Positions 16,845 to 24,180 of a stretch of 47,554 nucleotides of DNA are shown here, one piece after another. The DNA comes from Streptomyces beihaiensis (GTDB taxonomy: Bacteria; Actinomycetota; Actinomycetes; Streptomycetales; Streptomycetaceae): positions 1 through 47,554 of the forward strand of contig NZ_JAPHNL010000264.1 in assembly GCF_026274175.1 (NCBI RefSeq), in the 5' to 3' direction. The notes beneath the pieces are model-generated. The model did not search any database and was not told where the DNA came from. It was given only the letters and a program-made list of their open reading frames with translations. The translations under genes were made by a program, and so were the position numbers. Position 1 is the stretch's first letter; every line of letters starts with the position of its first letter.

Positions 16845-18350
16845 TCAGTCGCGTACTGGCACCCGCGCCCCGGCCGTCTCGCGGGTCTCCTCGCGCGCCG
16901 CGCCCGGTGACCCGGTGACGACGAGGGTCTGCTGCGGACGCCGCCCGCGCAGTCCGGTCAGCGAGATCAGCAGGCCCGCCGCGGCGATCGCCGTGACGAC
17001 CATGAGGCCGGGCCGGTAGCTGTCGAGCACGGCGTCAGGGGTCGCGCCCTCGCCCGGTGAGCCCGCCGTGACGACGGCCGTCACCACGGCGAGGAAGAGC
17101 GCCCCGCCGACTTGGACGGACGTGTTGAGCAGCCCGGAGACCATGCCCTGCTCGTCGTCGTCCACGCCGTTGGTGGCCTGGATGTTGAGCGACGGGAAGA
17201 CCAGGGCGCAGGCCGCGCCGATCAGCAGCATCGTCGGCAGGATGGCGGCCGCGTAGGCGGAGTGAAGGTCGATGCGCAGGAACAGCGCGTACCCGGCGAC
17301 CATGGAGGCGAAGCCGACGGCGATGACGCGCGGCGTGCCGAACCGGTCCACTACCGAGCCGACCTTCGTCGACGACAGTGCCACGAGGGCGCCCGCGGGC
17401 AGGAATGCCAGGGCCATGCTCAGCGCGGACCAGCCGAGCAGCGACTGCAGGTAGAGGGTGGCCAGGAACTGGAAGCTGACGTACGAGCCGAAGAACGTCA
17501 TCGCGCCGAGCTGTGCCCGGATCTGGGAGCCCGAGCGCAGCACGCCCAGGCGGATCAGCGGCGCGGGTGAACGCCGCTCGATCCGTACGAAGACGGTGAG
17601 CAGCACCGCCACGGCGAGGAACGACAGCAGCGTGCGCGCCGAACCCCAGCCCGCGTCCGGCGCCTGGACGACCGTGAAGACGAGCAGGAGCATCGCGACG
17701 GTGCCGGTCACCGCGCCCGGGACGTCGTAGCCGCGGTGCCCCTCCTCCTTCGCGCTGTGCGGGATGAGCCTGAGGCCGAGCAGCAGGGCGGCGACGGCGA
17801 TCGGCGCGGGCAGCAGCATGGTCAGGCGCCAGCTGGCCTCCGTGAGCAGTCCGGACAGGACCAGACCCATCGAGAAGCCGGTGGCGGCGCAGGTGGTGTA
17901 GATGGACAGGGCGCGGTTGCGGACCGGACCCTCGGCGAACGTCGTCGTGATGATGGAGAGCCCGGCGGGCGCGGTGAAGGCGGCGCTCAGGCCCTTGATG
18001 AACCGGCTCGCGATGAGCAGCGGCCCGGAGGCGACGAGCCCGCCGAGCAGCGAGGCGAGCGCGAACACGCCGAGCGCGAAGAGGAAGACCCGGCGCCGTC
18101 CGAGCAGATCGGCCGCCCGGCCGCCGAGCAGGAGCAGGCCGCCGTAGCCGAGGATGTAGCCGCTGACGACCCATTGCAGAGCCGAGGTCGTCAGACCCAG
18201 GTCCGAACCGATCGAGGGCAGGGCCACGCCGACCATCGACACGTCGAGAGCATCGAGGAACATCGCGGCGCAGAGGACGAGCAGGGTCCCCCACAGCCGG
18301 GGGGACCAGCGCTCCTGGGACGAGGGAGCGGAGGTGAGCGGAGAAGTCAT
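16845..18350 (-). CDS. MFS multidrug exporter (DHA2 / EmrB-QacA type)
   Basis: A 501-residue, probably 14-segment drug:proton antiporter. Family signs: LDALDVSMVGVALPSIGSDLGL in the first segment, the motif-A loop GRAADLLGRRRVFLF, the motif-C-like GFSMGLVLSGLL region, and a long C-terminal half. It would export small hydrophobic compounds. Its start at ATG 18350 faces the MarR gene across tandem palindromes, and MarR repressors typically control such exporters. It converges on the response regulator gene with a 13-base gap. Confidence 0.92.
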   Translation of the reverse strand: MTSPLTSAPSSQERWSPRLWGTLLVLCAAMFLDALDVSMVGVALPSIGSDLGLTTSALQWVVSGYILGYGGLLLLGGRAADLLGRRRVFLFALGVFALASLLGGLVASGPLLIASRFIKGLSAAFTAPAGLSIITTTFAEGPVRNRALSIYTTCAATGFSMGLVLSGLLTEASWRLTMLLPAPIAVAALLLGLRLIPHSAKEEGHRGYDVPGAVTGTVAMLLLVFTVVQAPDAGWGSARTLLSFLAVAVLLTVFVRIERRSPAPLIRLGVLRSGSQIRAQLGAMTFFGSYVSFQFLATLYLQSLLGWSALSMALAFLPAGALVALSSTKVGSVVDRFGTPRVIAVGFASMVAGYALFLRIDLHSAYAAAILPTMLLIGAACALVFPSLNIQATNGVDDDEQGMVSGLLNTSVQVGGALFLAVVTAVVTAGSPGEGATPDAVLDSYRPGLMVVTAIAAAGLLISLTGLRGRRPQQTLVVTGSPGAAREETRETAGARVPVRD

Positions 18351-18371
18351 GGCGAGAACAGTACATGCGCA

Positions 18372-18397
18372 TGCATTGAATGCAAGTGCATTTAATG
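18372..18397. promoter_or_regulatory. MarR-type operators between MFS and MarR genes
   Basis: TGCATT-G-AATGCA (18372-18384) is a perfect interrupted palindrome. TGCATT-T-AATG (18387-18397) repeats it 15 bases later, and ATGCAAC follows at 18401. This AT-rich island in GC-rich DNA, between divergent MarR and exporter starts, is a textbook position for a MarR operator. Confidence 0.7.
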
Positions 18398-18436
18398 TCG
18401 ATGCAACAAAGGGGGGTTTTCTGCTACCGTGCCGTC

Positions 18437-18850
18437 ATGTCGGCAGGAAAATCGCAGGCGCGGGCCGAGACCGGCCTCGTCGACCAGTGGCGGGACATCC
18501 TCTCGGTGCACGCGCACACCATGTGCGAACTGGACCGCGAGCTGCATCCGCACGGCCTGGGCGCGAGCGACTTCGAGGTCCTCGACGTGCTTGCCGGGTG
18601 CCCGGCCGAGGACGGCGGGGAGGCGTACCGGGTCCAGGACATCGCCGCGCGGGTCCACCTGAGCCAGAGCGCCCTGTCCCGCCTCATCGGGCGGCTTGAG
18701 AAGGACGGCCTCGTGGAGCGCGGCATGTGCAGCGAGGACCGGCGCGGAGTGCGCGTCCTTCTCACCGCGAAGGGGCGCGACCTGCACGCCGAGGTGCGGC
18801 CGCTGCAGCGGGCCGTGCTGCGCCGGATGCTGGACCCTGACCGGTCCTAG
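18437..18850 (+). CDS. MarR family transcriptional regulator
   Basis: A 137-residue winged-helix regulator. The recognition region is VQDIAARVHLSQSALSRLIGRLEKDGLVERG, and the wing contains SEDRRGVRVLLTAKGRDL. ATG 18437 fits best: TACCGT at 18425-18430 would be a -10 for a leaderless or near-leaderless message, while the earlier in-frame ATGs lie inside the operators. It is likely the repressor of the divergent MFS exporter. The TAG stop at 18848-18850 coincides with the terminal TAG of the repeat element that begins there, so the original C-terminus may have been replaced. The length is at the short end for the family but the core domain is complete. Confidence 0.88.
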   Translation: MSAGKSQARAETGLVDQWRDILSVHAHTMCELDRELHPHGLGASDFEVLDVLAGCPAEDGGEAYRVQDIAARVHLSQSALSRLIGRLEKDGLVERGMCSEDRRGVRVLLTAKGRDLHAEVRPLQRAVLRRMLDPDRS

Positions 18851-19086
18851 CCTGTCCGGGGCGGATCGTGTCGGGGCCGCGGGGTCTGGTGCGCACGTCC
18901 GCGGCGTTGTCGTCGGTTGCCGACTCCGCCGGCCTCGAACCGACCTCTGCCCGGCTCGGCCGTGAGGCACCCCCTTCGCGTCGCCGCCGCCCTTCTCCGC
19001 CTTGCGGCCGCACGCACCGGACCCCGCCCAGCGGCACCGATCGGCACGGTCGACCGAGTCCGACCCGATCCGCCGGACAGGCCCTA
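18848..19086 (+). mobile_element. MITE-like non-coding repeat element, copy 1
   Basis: A 239-bp element without a gene. The left end is TAGCCTGTCCGGGGCGG; the right end is CCGCCGGACAGGCCCTA (19070-19086). The interior shares several long identical stretches with copy 2 read in reverse, including GCGGCGTTGTCGTCGG (from 18901) and GCACCGATCGGCACGG (from 19034). It has about 50 bp between these blocks that copy 2 lacks. The left end contains the MarR stop codon. Ends and length suit a miniature inverted-repeat element mobilised by a transposase elsewhere. Confidence 0.7.
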
Positions 19087-19211
19087 CGTGTGTCCCGGCG
19101 TGGGCGAGGCGGGCGCGGGTCCGGAAGCCCGTGGCGGGTCCACGGCGCGGCCGAGGGCCCTCCGGGCCGCGGGTGCGGATCTCGCAATCCACACCGGCGG
19201 CGTCGGCCGGA

Positions 19212-19952
19212 TCAGACGCCCGAGCGCTCCCGCCACAGTTCGGCGATCGAGGCGTCTCCGCTCACGGCCGCGAACGGCAGCCGGTTCCACAGCGCCAGGT
19301 AGAGCCGCGCCGCGGGCCCGGACACCTCGCAGTCCGCCTCGCCGCCCGTGCCGCGCTCCGCCACCGGCGGGTCCTGCGTGATGCGTACGGTCCATGCGGC
19401 GTTGGCGTCGGTGGCCCGCACCCGCAGCACCCGGGGCAGGTCCGAGCGCATCCGGCTGCGCTCGCGCCCGTGGAAGTCGAACAGCAGCTCGTCGATCCCG
19501 TCCACCGCGAAGTCCGTGCCGATGGCGGCGCCCGCGGCCTCGGGCGACGAGGTCAGGGCGGACTCGGCGTCCACCCGGTGCACGGTCGTCTCGTGGGCCT
19601 GGCGCCGCGCCCAGAACGCCAGCGGCGACGGTGCGGCGAAGAAGGCCCAGCACGCGACGTCGGGGCGGGCACCGGTCAGGGTGTCGACCAGATGGCGGTG
19701 CCCCTCCCGGAACCAGCTCAGCAACTCGTCACCGTCCAGGTCGGGCGTGTCCTCGAACGGCCTGCGCTCGGTGTGCCCCTCGGCCAGGTACGAGGCGGCC
19801 CAGCGGTGCACCGCGCCCTGATGGCGGACCAGGTCCCGCACTCGCCAGTCGGGACATGTCGTCACCGGCGCGTCGACACCGGCCTTCTGCGCGGCGTCCG
19901 CGAGCGACTGCCCCTGCGTCTCGACGACTTGGATGTAATCGGCGATCTCCAT
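19212..19952 (-). CDS. Mycothiol-dependent maleylpyruvate isomerase family protein
   Basis: A 246-residue protein with the N-terminal MDMPI/DinB-like four-helix domain. TCPDWRVRDLVRHQGAVHRWAA carries the first metal-site His; FWARRQAHETTVHRVDAE carries the HxxxxxHxxD-type His/Asp ligands. The C-terminal about 90 residues resemble the small SCP2-like domain of the family. Members are metal- and mycothiol-dependent isomerases or transferases, and the true substrate is unknown. The gene stands alone, flanked on both sides by inverted copies of the repeat element (18848-19086, 19996-20183). The 125 bases beyond its stop hold only GC-rich sequence. Confidence 0.86.
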   Translation of the reverse strand: MEIADYIQVVETQGQSLADAAQKAGVDAPVTTCPDWRVRDLVRHQGAVHRWAASYLAEGHTERRPFEDTPDLDGDELLSWFREGHRHLVDTLTGARPDVACWAFFAAPSPLAFWARRQAHETTVHRVDAESALTSSPEAAGAAIGTDFAVDGIDELLFDFHGRERSRMRSDLPRVLRVRATDANAAWTVRITQDPPVAERGTGGEADCEVSGPAARLYLALWNRLPFAAVSGDASIAELWRERSGV

Positions 19953-19995
19953 GTGCCGAGTCTGCCTGCTGGAGTGGGCCGGGAGTCAACCGATT

Positions 19996-20183
19996 TAGGG
20001 CCTGTCCGGCGGGTCAGGCCGGAATCGGTCGACCGTGCCGATCGGTGCTGCTGAGCGGGGCCTGGTGCGTCGAGAGGCGAGGCGGAGGAGGGCGGCGACG
20101 CGCAGCGTCGGCAACCGACGACAACGCCGCAGGCCCGCGTGCCAGGGCTTGCGACCCCGCCACAATCCGCCGGACAGACCCTA
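19996..20183 (-). mobile_element. MITE-like non-coding repeat element, copy 2 (inverted)
   Basis: A 188-bp element with terminal inverted repeats TAGGGCCTGTCCGGCGG (19996-20012) and CCGCCGGACAGACCCTA (20167-20183), matching in 16 of 17 positions. The left end is the exact reverse complement of the right end of copy 1. It lies 43 bases upstream of the isomerase-family start and could influence its expression. No coding sequence is inside. TA at each end may be the target duplication. Confidence 0.72.
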
Positions 20184-20267
20184 TGTGTGGTGTCTCATGA
20201 CGTTGGCTCCGTGAGGTCGATGACGGCTCTTGTCCGCCATGCCGATGGACTGTCACACTCGGCAGCC

Positions 20268-20675
20268 ATGAGTTCGAATATCCGGCGCGCAGCGGGGACG
20301 CAAACCTTCTTTGACGTGCTGCTTCGCTGGCTATGGATCAAGCGCCCCTCACCAACGAGAGATCGCGACGACTTCCTCGCCGGAACCACGCTCACGGTGT
20401 CCTGCTTCTCGCGAGCCATCGCAGGCGGCTCTGCCTGCCGCCAACTCGGCTACCTCCACCTCACCCACGGGCAACCGATCACGTGGCACCGTTCCGGCAG
20501 ACGCCCCGTGGTGCTCCGCCCGCCCTTCGCCCTCATCCCCTGCCCGGCCAAGTCCCCCGGGCGCTGGAAGCTGGCATCGTTCCACCTCGACACGGCAGAA
20601 GGCCCCCGCGACCTGCTCATCCCCAAGCTCGACGGACCCCTCGTGGAACAGGCGCTGAAGGCAGCGGACACCTGA
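20268..20675 (+). CDS. Hypothetical protein, possibly acquired
   Basis: A 135-residue protein I do not recognise. The N-terminus has a hydrophobic/aromatic stretch FFDVLLRWLWIKRP. The C-terminal half alternates strands: WHRSGRRPVVLRPPFALIP, GRWKLASFHLDTAEGPRDLL and a final helix GPLVEQALKAA, suggesting a small beta-rich domain. Codon choice is less GC-biased than the neighbours, a sign of transfer. ATG 20268 is the likeliest start; an ATG at 20220 in frame would add 16 residues. Downstream, a short hydrophobic stretch (about 20700-20780) in another frame was not called. Confidence 0.6.
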   Translation: MSSNIRRAAGTQTFFDVLLRWLWIKRPSPTRDRDDFLAGTTLTVSCFSRAIAGGSACRQLGYLHLTHGQPITWHRSGRRPVVLRPPFALIPCPAKSPGRWKLASFHLDTAEGPRDLLIPKLDGPLVEQALKAADT

Positions 20676-20791
20676 CATGGCCAAGGCCAGCGTCTACGCG
20701 GACGTGCGCCGCTGTGCTCGCGGTGGTGTGGTACTCGTTCGCCCTGTGGTTCCTGATGCACATCCTGACGCGACGAAACGATCAGCCCCAC

Positions 20792-20824
20792 CCCCTCTCG
20801 GCCTGCGGGCCGGGAGGGGCTTTC
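20792..20824 (+). terminator. Rho-independent-type terminator before cutA
   Basis: CCCCTCTCGGCC (20792-20803), TGCG loop, GGCCGGGAGGGG (20808-20819): a 12-bp stem with one G-U pair, followed by CTTTC. It would end transcripts from the gene at 20268-20675 and insulate cutA. Confidence 0.75.
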
Positions 20825-20844
20825 GTCATGTCCGCTGGACCGCA

Positions 20845-20850
20845 TAGCCT
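20845..20850 (+). promoter_or_regulatory. -10 element of a leaderless cutA transcript
   Basis: TAGCCT lies 6 bases before ATG 20857, and there is no ribosome-binding sequence in between. That is the layout of a Streptomyces leaderless promoter. No clear -35 was found. Confidence 0.45.
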
Positions 20851-20856
20851 CCGCGC

Positions 20857-21183
20857 ATGGCTGACTTCTTCCAGGTGTCCACCGCTACCCCCACCCGCGA
20901 GCAGGCCGTCGAACTCGCCCGCACCGTTGTCGCCGAGCGGCTCGCCGCCGGAGCCCAGATCATCGGCCCCGTCACCTCCGCGTTCTGGCACGACGGGGAG
21001 TTTGGCACCGGTGAGGAATGGCAGTTGCTGCTGAAGACCACCCGAGCCCGCTACCCCGAGCTCGAGGCGCACCTTCTCAAGCACCACCCGTGGCAGAACC
21101 CGGAGATCGCCGCCGTGGCGCTTGAGGCCGGGTCCGAGGGCTGCTTGCGCTGGATCACCGCTAACACGACCCCGGCCAAGTAG
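20857..21183 (+). CDS. cutA: CutA family divalent-cation tolerance protein
   Basis: A 108-residue protein of the CutA1 fold, a ferredoxin-like trimer. The family pattern is present: STATPTREQAVELARTVVAERLAAGAQIIGPVTSAFWHDGEF, EEWQLLLKTT and HPWQNPEIAAV. The usual HPYDVPEI segment is changed to HPWQNPEI, and the metal-site Cys of the first half is absent (AGAQ instead of ACAQ), so metal binding may differ. CutA proteins have been tied to copper tolerance, although their true role is debated. It converges with the XRE gene, separated by one base. Confidence 0.87.
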   Translation: MADFFQVSTATPTREQAVELARTVVAERLAAGAQIIGPVTSAFWHDGEFGTGEEWQLLLKTTRARYPELEAHLLKHHPWQNPEIAAVALEAGSEGCLRWITANTTPAK

Positions 21184-21184
21184 G

Positions 21185-22477
21185 TCAACCGCACGCCCGC
21201 TCCAGCACATCGGCGGCCGCGGGCAGCGCCCGATGTTCGCCCAGTCGCTGCAGTACTGGCTCCAGCTGCGCGCGGGGCCGGACTGAGGCGACGCCGGTCG
21301 CCAGGTCGAGCGCGCGGCCCGCGATCACGGCCGCCTGTTCGGGTTCGCTCGCGGCCAGGTAGGAGTCGGCGAGCCACGACAGGTACAGCGCCTTGTCGCG
21401 GGCGTGTGAGTCGTCGTACTGGGCGAGCGCCTCCTCAAGGACTGGCACGGCACGGAGCGGGCGGCGGAGGACGGTCCAGCAGCGGCCGGACATGATCTGT
21501 AGCTCGGTCTCGTCGACCCAGGATGCCCAGTCTGGCTGCGGTGCGTCGTCGACGTCGGCGAGCGCGTCGCGGGCGGCGCTCAGGGCGCGTTCGGTTTCGT
21601 CGGCTTGGCCCGCGACGGCGTGCGCCCATGCGAGCCGCTCGTACAGCAGGGCGCGCACCTGGGGTGCCGCGTCGGGTCCGGCGGTCGCGCACGAGCGGGC
21701 CGCGGTCTGGACTCCGGCCTGCCGGTCTCGGGGCAGCTGTTGGTAGGCGACGTGGGCGAGGGCGTTTCCTGCCAGCTGGTCGTCTCCCGCGTCGACGGCG
21801 GCCCGGTGGCTGGCCTCGTACAGTCCCTGGGCCTCGGCGTGGCGGCCTCCGTCGAACGCGGCCCATCCCGCCTGCTGTGCCTGTTCGGCGAGCACGGACA
21901 GCAGGCCGCGGCCGGTCTCCTCGCTGTACGAGGCCCGGCGGAGAAGGACCCGAGTGTCCTGGTATTCGCCGAGGTAGGTCCGGTAGGTGTCGCCGCCGCC
22001 GAGGACATCGTCGAGGCGCCGCAGGCGGGCCGTGCGTCGCCGGAGCCGGTCAGGGACGTCGCTGCCGATGCGGCCGGTGTGGGTGGGCCGGGTGAGGTCG
22101 GGCAATCCCACGGCGAGGCTTGCGGCGGCTGTTGTCTTGAGGAACTCTCGGCGGTCAGCACCGGGCCGGAGGGCGGGTTCGGGTGTGGTCTCCCAGGGCC
22201 GGGCGGCTAGACCCACCATGTGGCCGGGGATGCGGAGCGCGTCGGCGATCCGCACGATCTTCTCGAAGCTGGTGATGCGTCCGCGCCCGCGGGCGAGGGT
22301 GCCCACTCGTTCCGGCTTGATGCCGCACTCAGCGGCGATGGCCGAGTAGCTGATGCCAGCCTCGGCGCGTGCGAGGACGAACACCGTGCCGAAGTCGTGT
22401 TCGGCGAGCGCGGCCACCAGGTCGGGCCGCTTGAGGAGTTCCGGGGGCAGCACTGTGGGCGGTTCGTAGCCGGTCAC
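21185..22477 (-). CDS. XRE family regulator with TPR-like ligand domain
   Basis: A 430-residue regulator of a type common in Streptomyces. The N-terminal helix-turn-helix is ISYSAIAAECGIKPERVGTLARGRGRITSFEKI (about 42-74). A twin-arginine-like segment, RREFLKTTAAASLAVGLP (about 108-125), probably is not an export signal because the DNA-binding domain precedes it. The remainder is made of helical repeats resembling tetratricopeptide repeats (AGWAAFDGGRHAEAQGLYEA and similar), used in this group for peptide or protein binding. GTG 22477 sits 6 bases below TACGCT (minus strand), suggesting leaderless translation. It diverges from a pair of small Cys-rich proteins, its likely targets. Confidence 0.86.
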   Translation of the reverse strand: MTGYEPPTVLPPELLKRPDLVAALAEHDFGTVFVLARAEAGISYSAIAAECGIKPERVGTLARGRGRITSFEKIVRIADALRIPGHMVGLAARPWETTPEPALRPGADRREFLKTTAAASLAVGLPDLTRPTHTGRIGSDVPDRLRRRTARLRRLDDVLGGGDTYRTYLGEYQDTRVLLRRASYSEETGRGLLSVLAEQAQQAGWAAFDGGRHAEAQGLYEASHRAAVDAGDDQLAGNALAHVAYQQLPRDRQAGVQTAARSCATAGPDAAPQVRALLYERLAWAHAVAGQADETERALSAARDALADVDDAPQPDWASWVDETELQIMSGRCWTVLRRPLRAVPVLEEALAQYDDSHARDKALYLSWLADSYLAASEPEQAAVIAGRALDLATGVASVRPRAQLEPVLQRLGEHRALPAAADVLERACG

Positions 22478-22486
22478 GAACCCAGC

Positions 22487-22503
22487 GTACCCACCATGGG
22501 TAC
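22487..22503. promoter_or_regulatory. Palindrome over the XRE promoter
   Basis: GTACCCA (22487-22493), CCA, TGGGTAC (22497-22503): perfect 7-bp arms. It overlaps the presumed minus-strand -10 (AGCGTA at 22484-22489) of the XRE gene, a position suited to autorepression. Confidence 0.5.
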
Positions 22504-22610
22504 CCCCTGAAGGGAAGTCAGCAGCGTCGCCTGCGCGCAGGGTTGAGGTTCAGCCCCCGGTGAGGTGGTCGCTTCCCGGGGCGTGGCCAACGCTGCGGAG
22601 GAGCGCCGAC

Positions 22611-22961
22611 ATGGCACAGACTACGAGCCCGCCCAGAACGGTGGAACCTGCGGCCAACGCTCAGGCTCTCCCCGTGCATGTGCCGCCCGTGGATGAGTTG
22701 ACGGAGGCGCAGTTGCGCGGTCACCGCTGCGTGTGGTGCGCGAACCCGCTCGACCCGGACCGGTGTATCGACCTCGGCGAGCGGATCGCCGAGGACGGCT
22801 ACCGCTGCTTCCCACGCGCCTGCACCATCTGCACCGTCGCCATGGTCCACGCCCAGCTCGTCGAGCACTCTGCCACCTGCGAGCAGTGCGTCGACGACGG
22901 CACGCTGTGCGCGGAGACGGCCGAGCTGCGGCGCACGCTGCGGGACGGACGGCGACTGTGA
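22611..22961 (+). CDS. Small Cys-rich hypothetical protein
   Basis: A 116-residue protein I cannot name. The N-terminal 35 residues are Pro/Ala-rich; then HRCVWCANPL, DRCIDLG, YRCFPRACTICTVAMVHAQL, HSATCEQC and LCAET supply nine cysteines in pairs, suggesting one or two zinc sites. The C-terminus is a basic helix. GGAGGAG before ATG 22611 is a strong ribosome site. It diverges from the XRE regulator and overlaps the next small gene as GTGA, so the two are a coupled unit. Confidence 0.72.
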   Translation: MAQTTSPPRTVEPAANAQALPVHVPPVDELTEAQLRGHRCVWCANPLDPDRCIDLGERIAEDGYRCFPRACTICTVAMVHAQLVEHSATCEQCVDDGTLCAETAELRRTLRDGRRL

Positions 22962-23140
22962 GCGCCGAGGGCGGCCGGTACTGCTGGCACTGCGCCGAAC
23001 CGATCCGACCGGGCGAGGCCGCAGACACGGTCGACGTGTTCAGCCCGTCCGGGCCGGGGCCCGTCGTCGAACGGCACCGCGTGTGCCCCTTCTCGCCGCC
23101 GCCCAGGCAGACGGCCCCGGTCGGCCTGCGGCGCGGCTAG
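22958..23140 (+). CDS. Mini zinc-ribbon-like protein
   Basis: A 60-residue protein starting at GTG 22958, overlapping the stop of the previous gene. YCWHCAEPIRPGE and RHRVCPFSP provide a CxxC plus HxxxC arrangement like half of a zinc ribbon. The end is Pro/Arg-rich. It is probably a partner of the 116-residue protein. Function unknown; the coupled start and cysteine pattern support coding. Confidence 0.58.
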   Translation: MSAEGGRYCWHCAEPIRPGEAADTVDVFSPSGPGPVVERHRVCPFSPPPRQTAPVGLRRG

Positions 23141-23352
23141 GCCCCCGCCGTCGGCTGCCCAGAGAAAAGGCTCTGCACGGTCCGGGTGCCGCAAGCTGCA
23201 CACCGCCTCAGTTCCTGCCGATGTGCGGGCCGTGCGGTCCCTGCGTCCCCTCGGTGGCCCACTGCGACCCACGGGAGGCTGACGGCGGCGCTGCGGCGCC
23301 TACCATCAGCGCGTCGGTTTGACCCGCTGCGATGATGATCAGGAGCACGAGC

Positions 23353-23694
23353 ATGGATGATCACGGCGACGACTTCGGCCCGTGGGAGGGCCAGAGGGGC
23401 ACGGACAGCCGGACGGATGAGGACTGGCTCACTGTCGCTCGTTACGTCCGTCACGCAGCCAACAAGCTCGGCCCGGAGCTGCCGCTGTGTCTGCCGGGGG
23501 AGCCGCAGGCGTGCGGAAGGAGCGCGCAGCAGCACGTCGTCTCGTGGTCGGCGCATCTGAAGGCGGTGGCGCATCACCTCATCGAGCGGTCGACGCCGAG
23601 CGAGGCGAGGGGCGTGCACGCTGCCGGTCCGCTGTATCAGCGTCGGCTGGCGGACCTGCGCGCGCTGAGTGCGCTCACGTCGGCGCCACAGTGA
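23353..23694 (+). CDS. Hypothetical protein
   Basis: A 113-residue, mostly helical, soluble protein with no recognised family. Segments include WLTVARYVRHAANKLGPELPL, HVVSWSAHLKAVAHHLIERS and YQRRLADLRALSAL. ATG 23353 follows AGGAG (23341-23345) at 7 bases; the ATGs at 23332 and 23335 precede that site and are less likely. The upstream 210 bases hold no gene. It lies at the edge of a decayed stretch. Confidence 0.55.
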   Translation: MDDHGDDFGPWEGQRGTDSRTDEDWLTVARYVRHAANKLGPELPLCLPGEPQACGRSAQQHVVSWSAHLKAVAHHLIERSTPSEARGVHAAGPLYQRRLADLRALSALTSAPQ

Positions 23695-23779
23695 GGTGAG
23701 GACCCGTTAGCCGAAGCGGTGACCGCCTCGGCCCCGCTCGTCTGCTTCCCCGTGGCGGATGGGCGGGGCTTCCTGCTGC

Positions 23780-24006
23780 TCAGGAGTTGAGGACGGACAC
23801 GTCCTTGCCGAGCGCCTGAGCGATCGTGAGCAGGTCGCTGTAGCGCGGGTCGGCCTCGCCTGACTCGATGCGCTGGAGGTGGCTGCGGCTCAGCCCGGTG
23901 GCTGCGAAGAGGGATTCCTGCGTGTGGTGGGCGGCGGCGCGCTGCCGATGCGTTCGCCCAGCTCGCGGCGCCGCTGCATGCTCCAGTCCGGGGTGTCGCG
24001 AGGCAC
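23780..24006 (-). pseudogene. XRE helix-turn-helix gene broken by a frameshift
   Basis: The second half is a clear XRE domain: LFAATGLSRSHLQRIESGEADPRYSDLLTIAQALG. The matching N-terminus, PRDTPDWSMQRRRELGERIGSA, lies in a different frame starting at GTG 24006. The two frames would join near 23931-23942, within a GC-rich run (GGGCGGCGGCGCG on the plus strand), if one base had been lost. An intact protein would be about 76 residues, normal for this small group. In the frame continuous with the HTH, the N-terminus (from ATG 24034) is unlike the family. A palindrome CATGT-TC-ACATG (24026-24037) lies just upstream. Confidence 0.65.
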
Positions 24007-24180
24007 CCGACACAACTGAAATGCGCATGTTCACATGTCAGCACCAGCCCTGATGCTTTTTCTGGCAGACCGTCAGTGCACGCGTGGCTGCCCCTGCCGC
24101 CCGCCCCGGCGATGTCCCGCAAGACGTTGCCGGGGCCGGCTTCTCTGTCCATGTGGACCGGTCGCCTCAGTTAGTGCAAT

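Noticed and set aside
18851-19211. Possible small genes in the region of repeat copy 1
   Set aside because: Frames here are shadows of a sequence shared with copy 2 in opposite orientation and disagree between copies.
20693-20791. Short hydrophobic peptide (VVWYSFALWFLMHILTRR) downstream of the orphan gene
   Set aside because: It looks like a membrane segment but has no clear start codon with a ribosome site and ends in the terminator. It could be a gene scrap and was not called.
24035-24180. Possible attachment site or insertion-sequence scar between the two decayed genes
   Set aside because: No direct repeat, tRNA end or transposase remnant could be identified.
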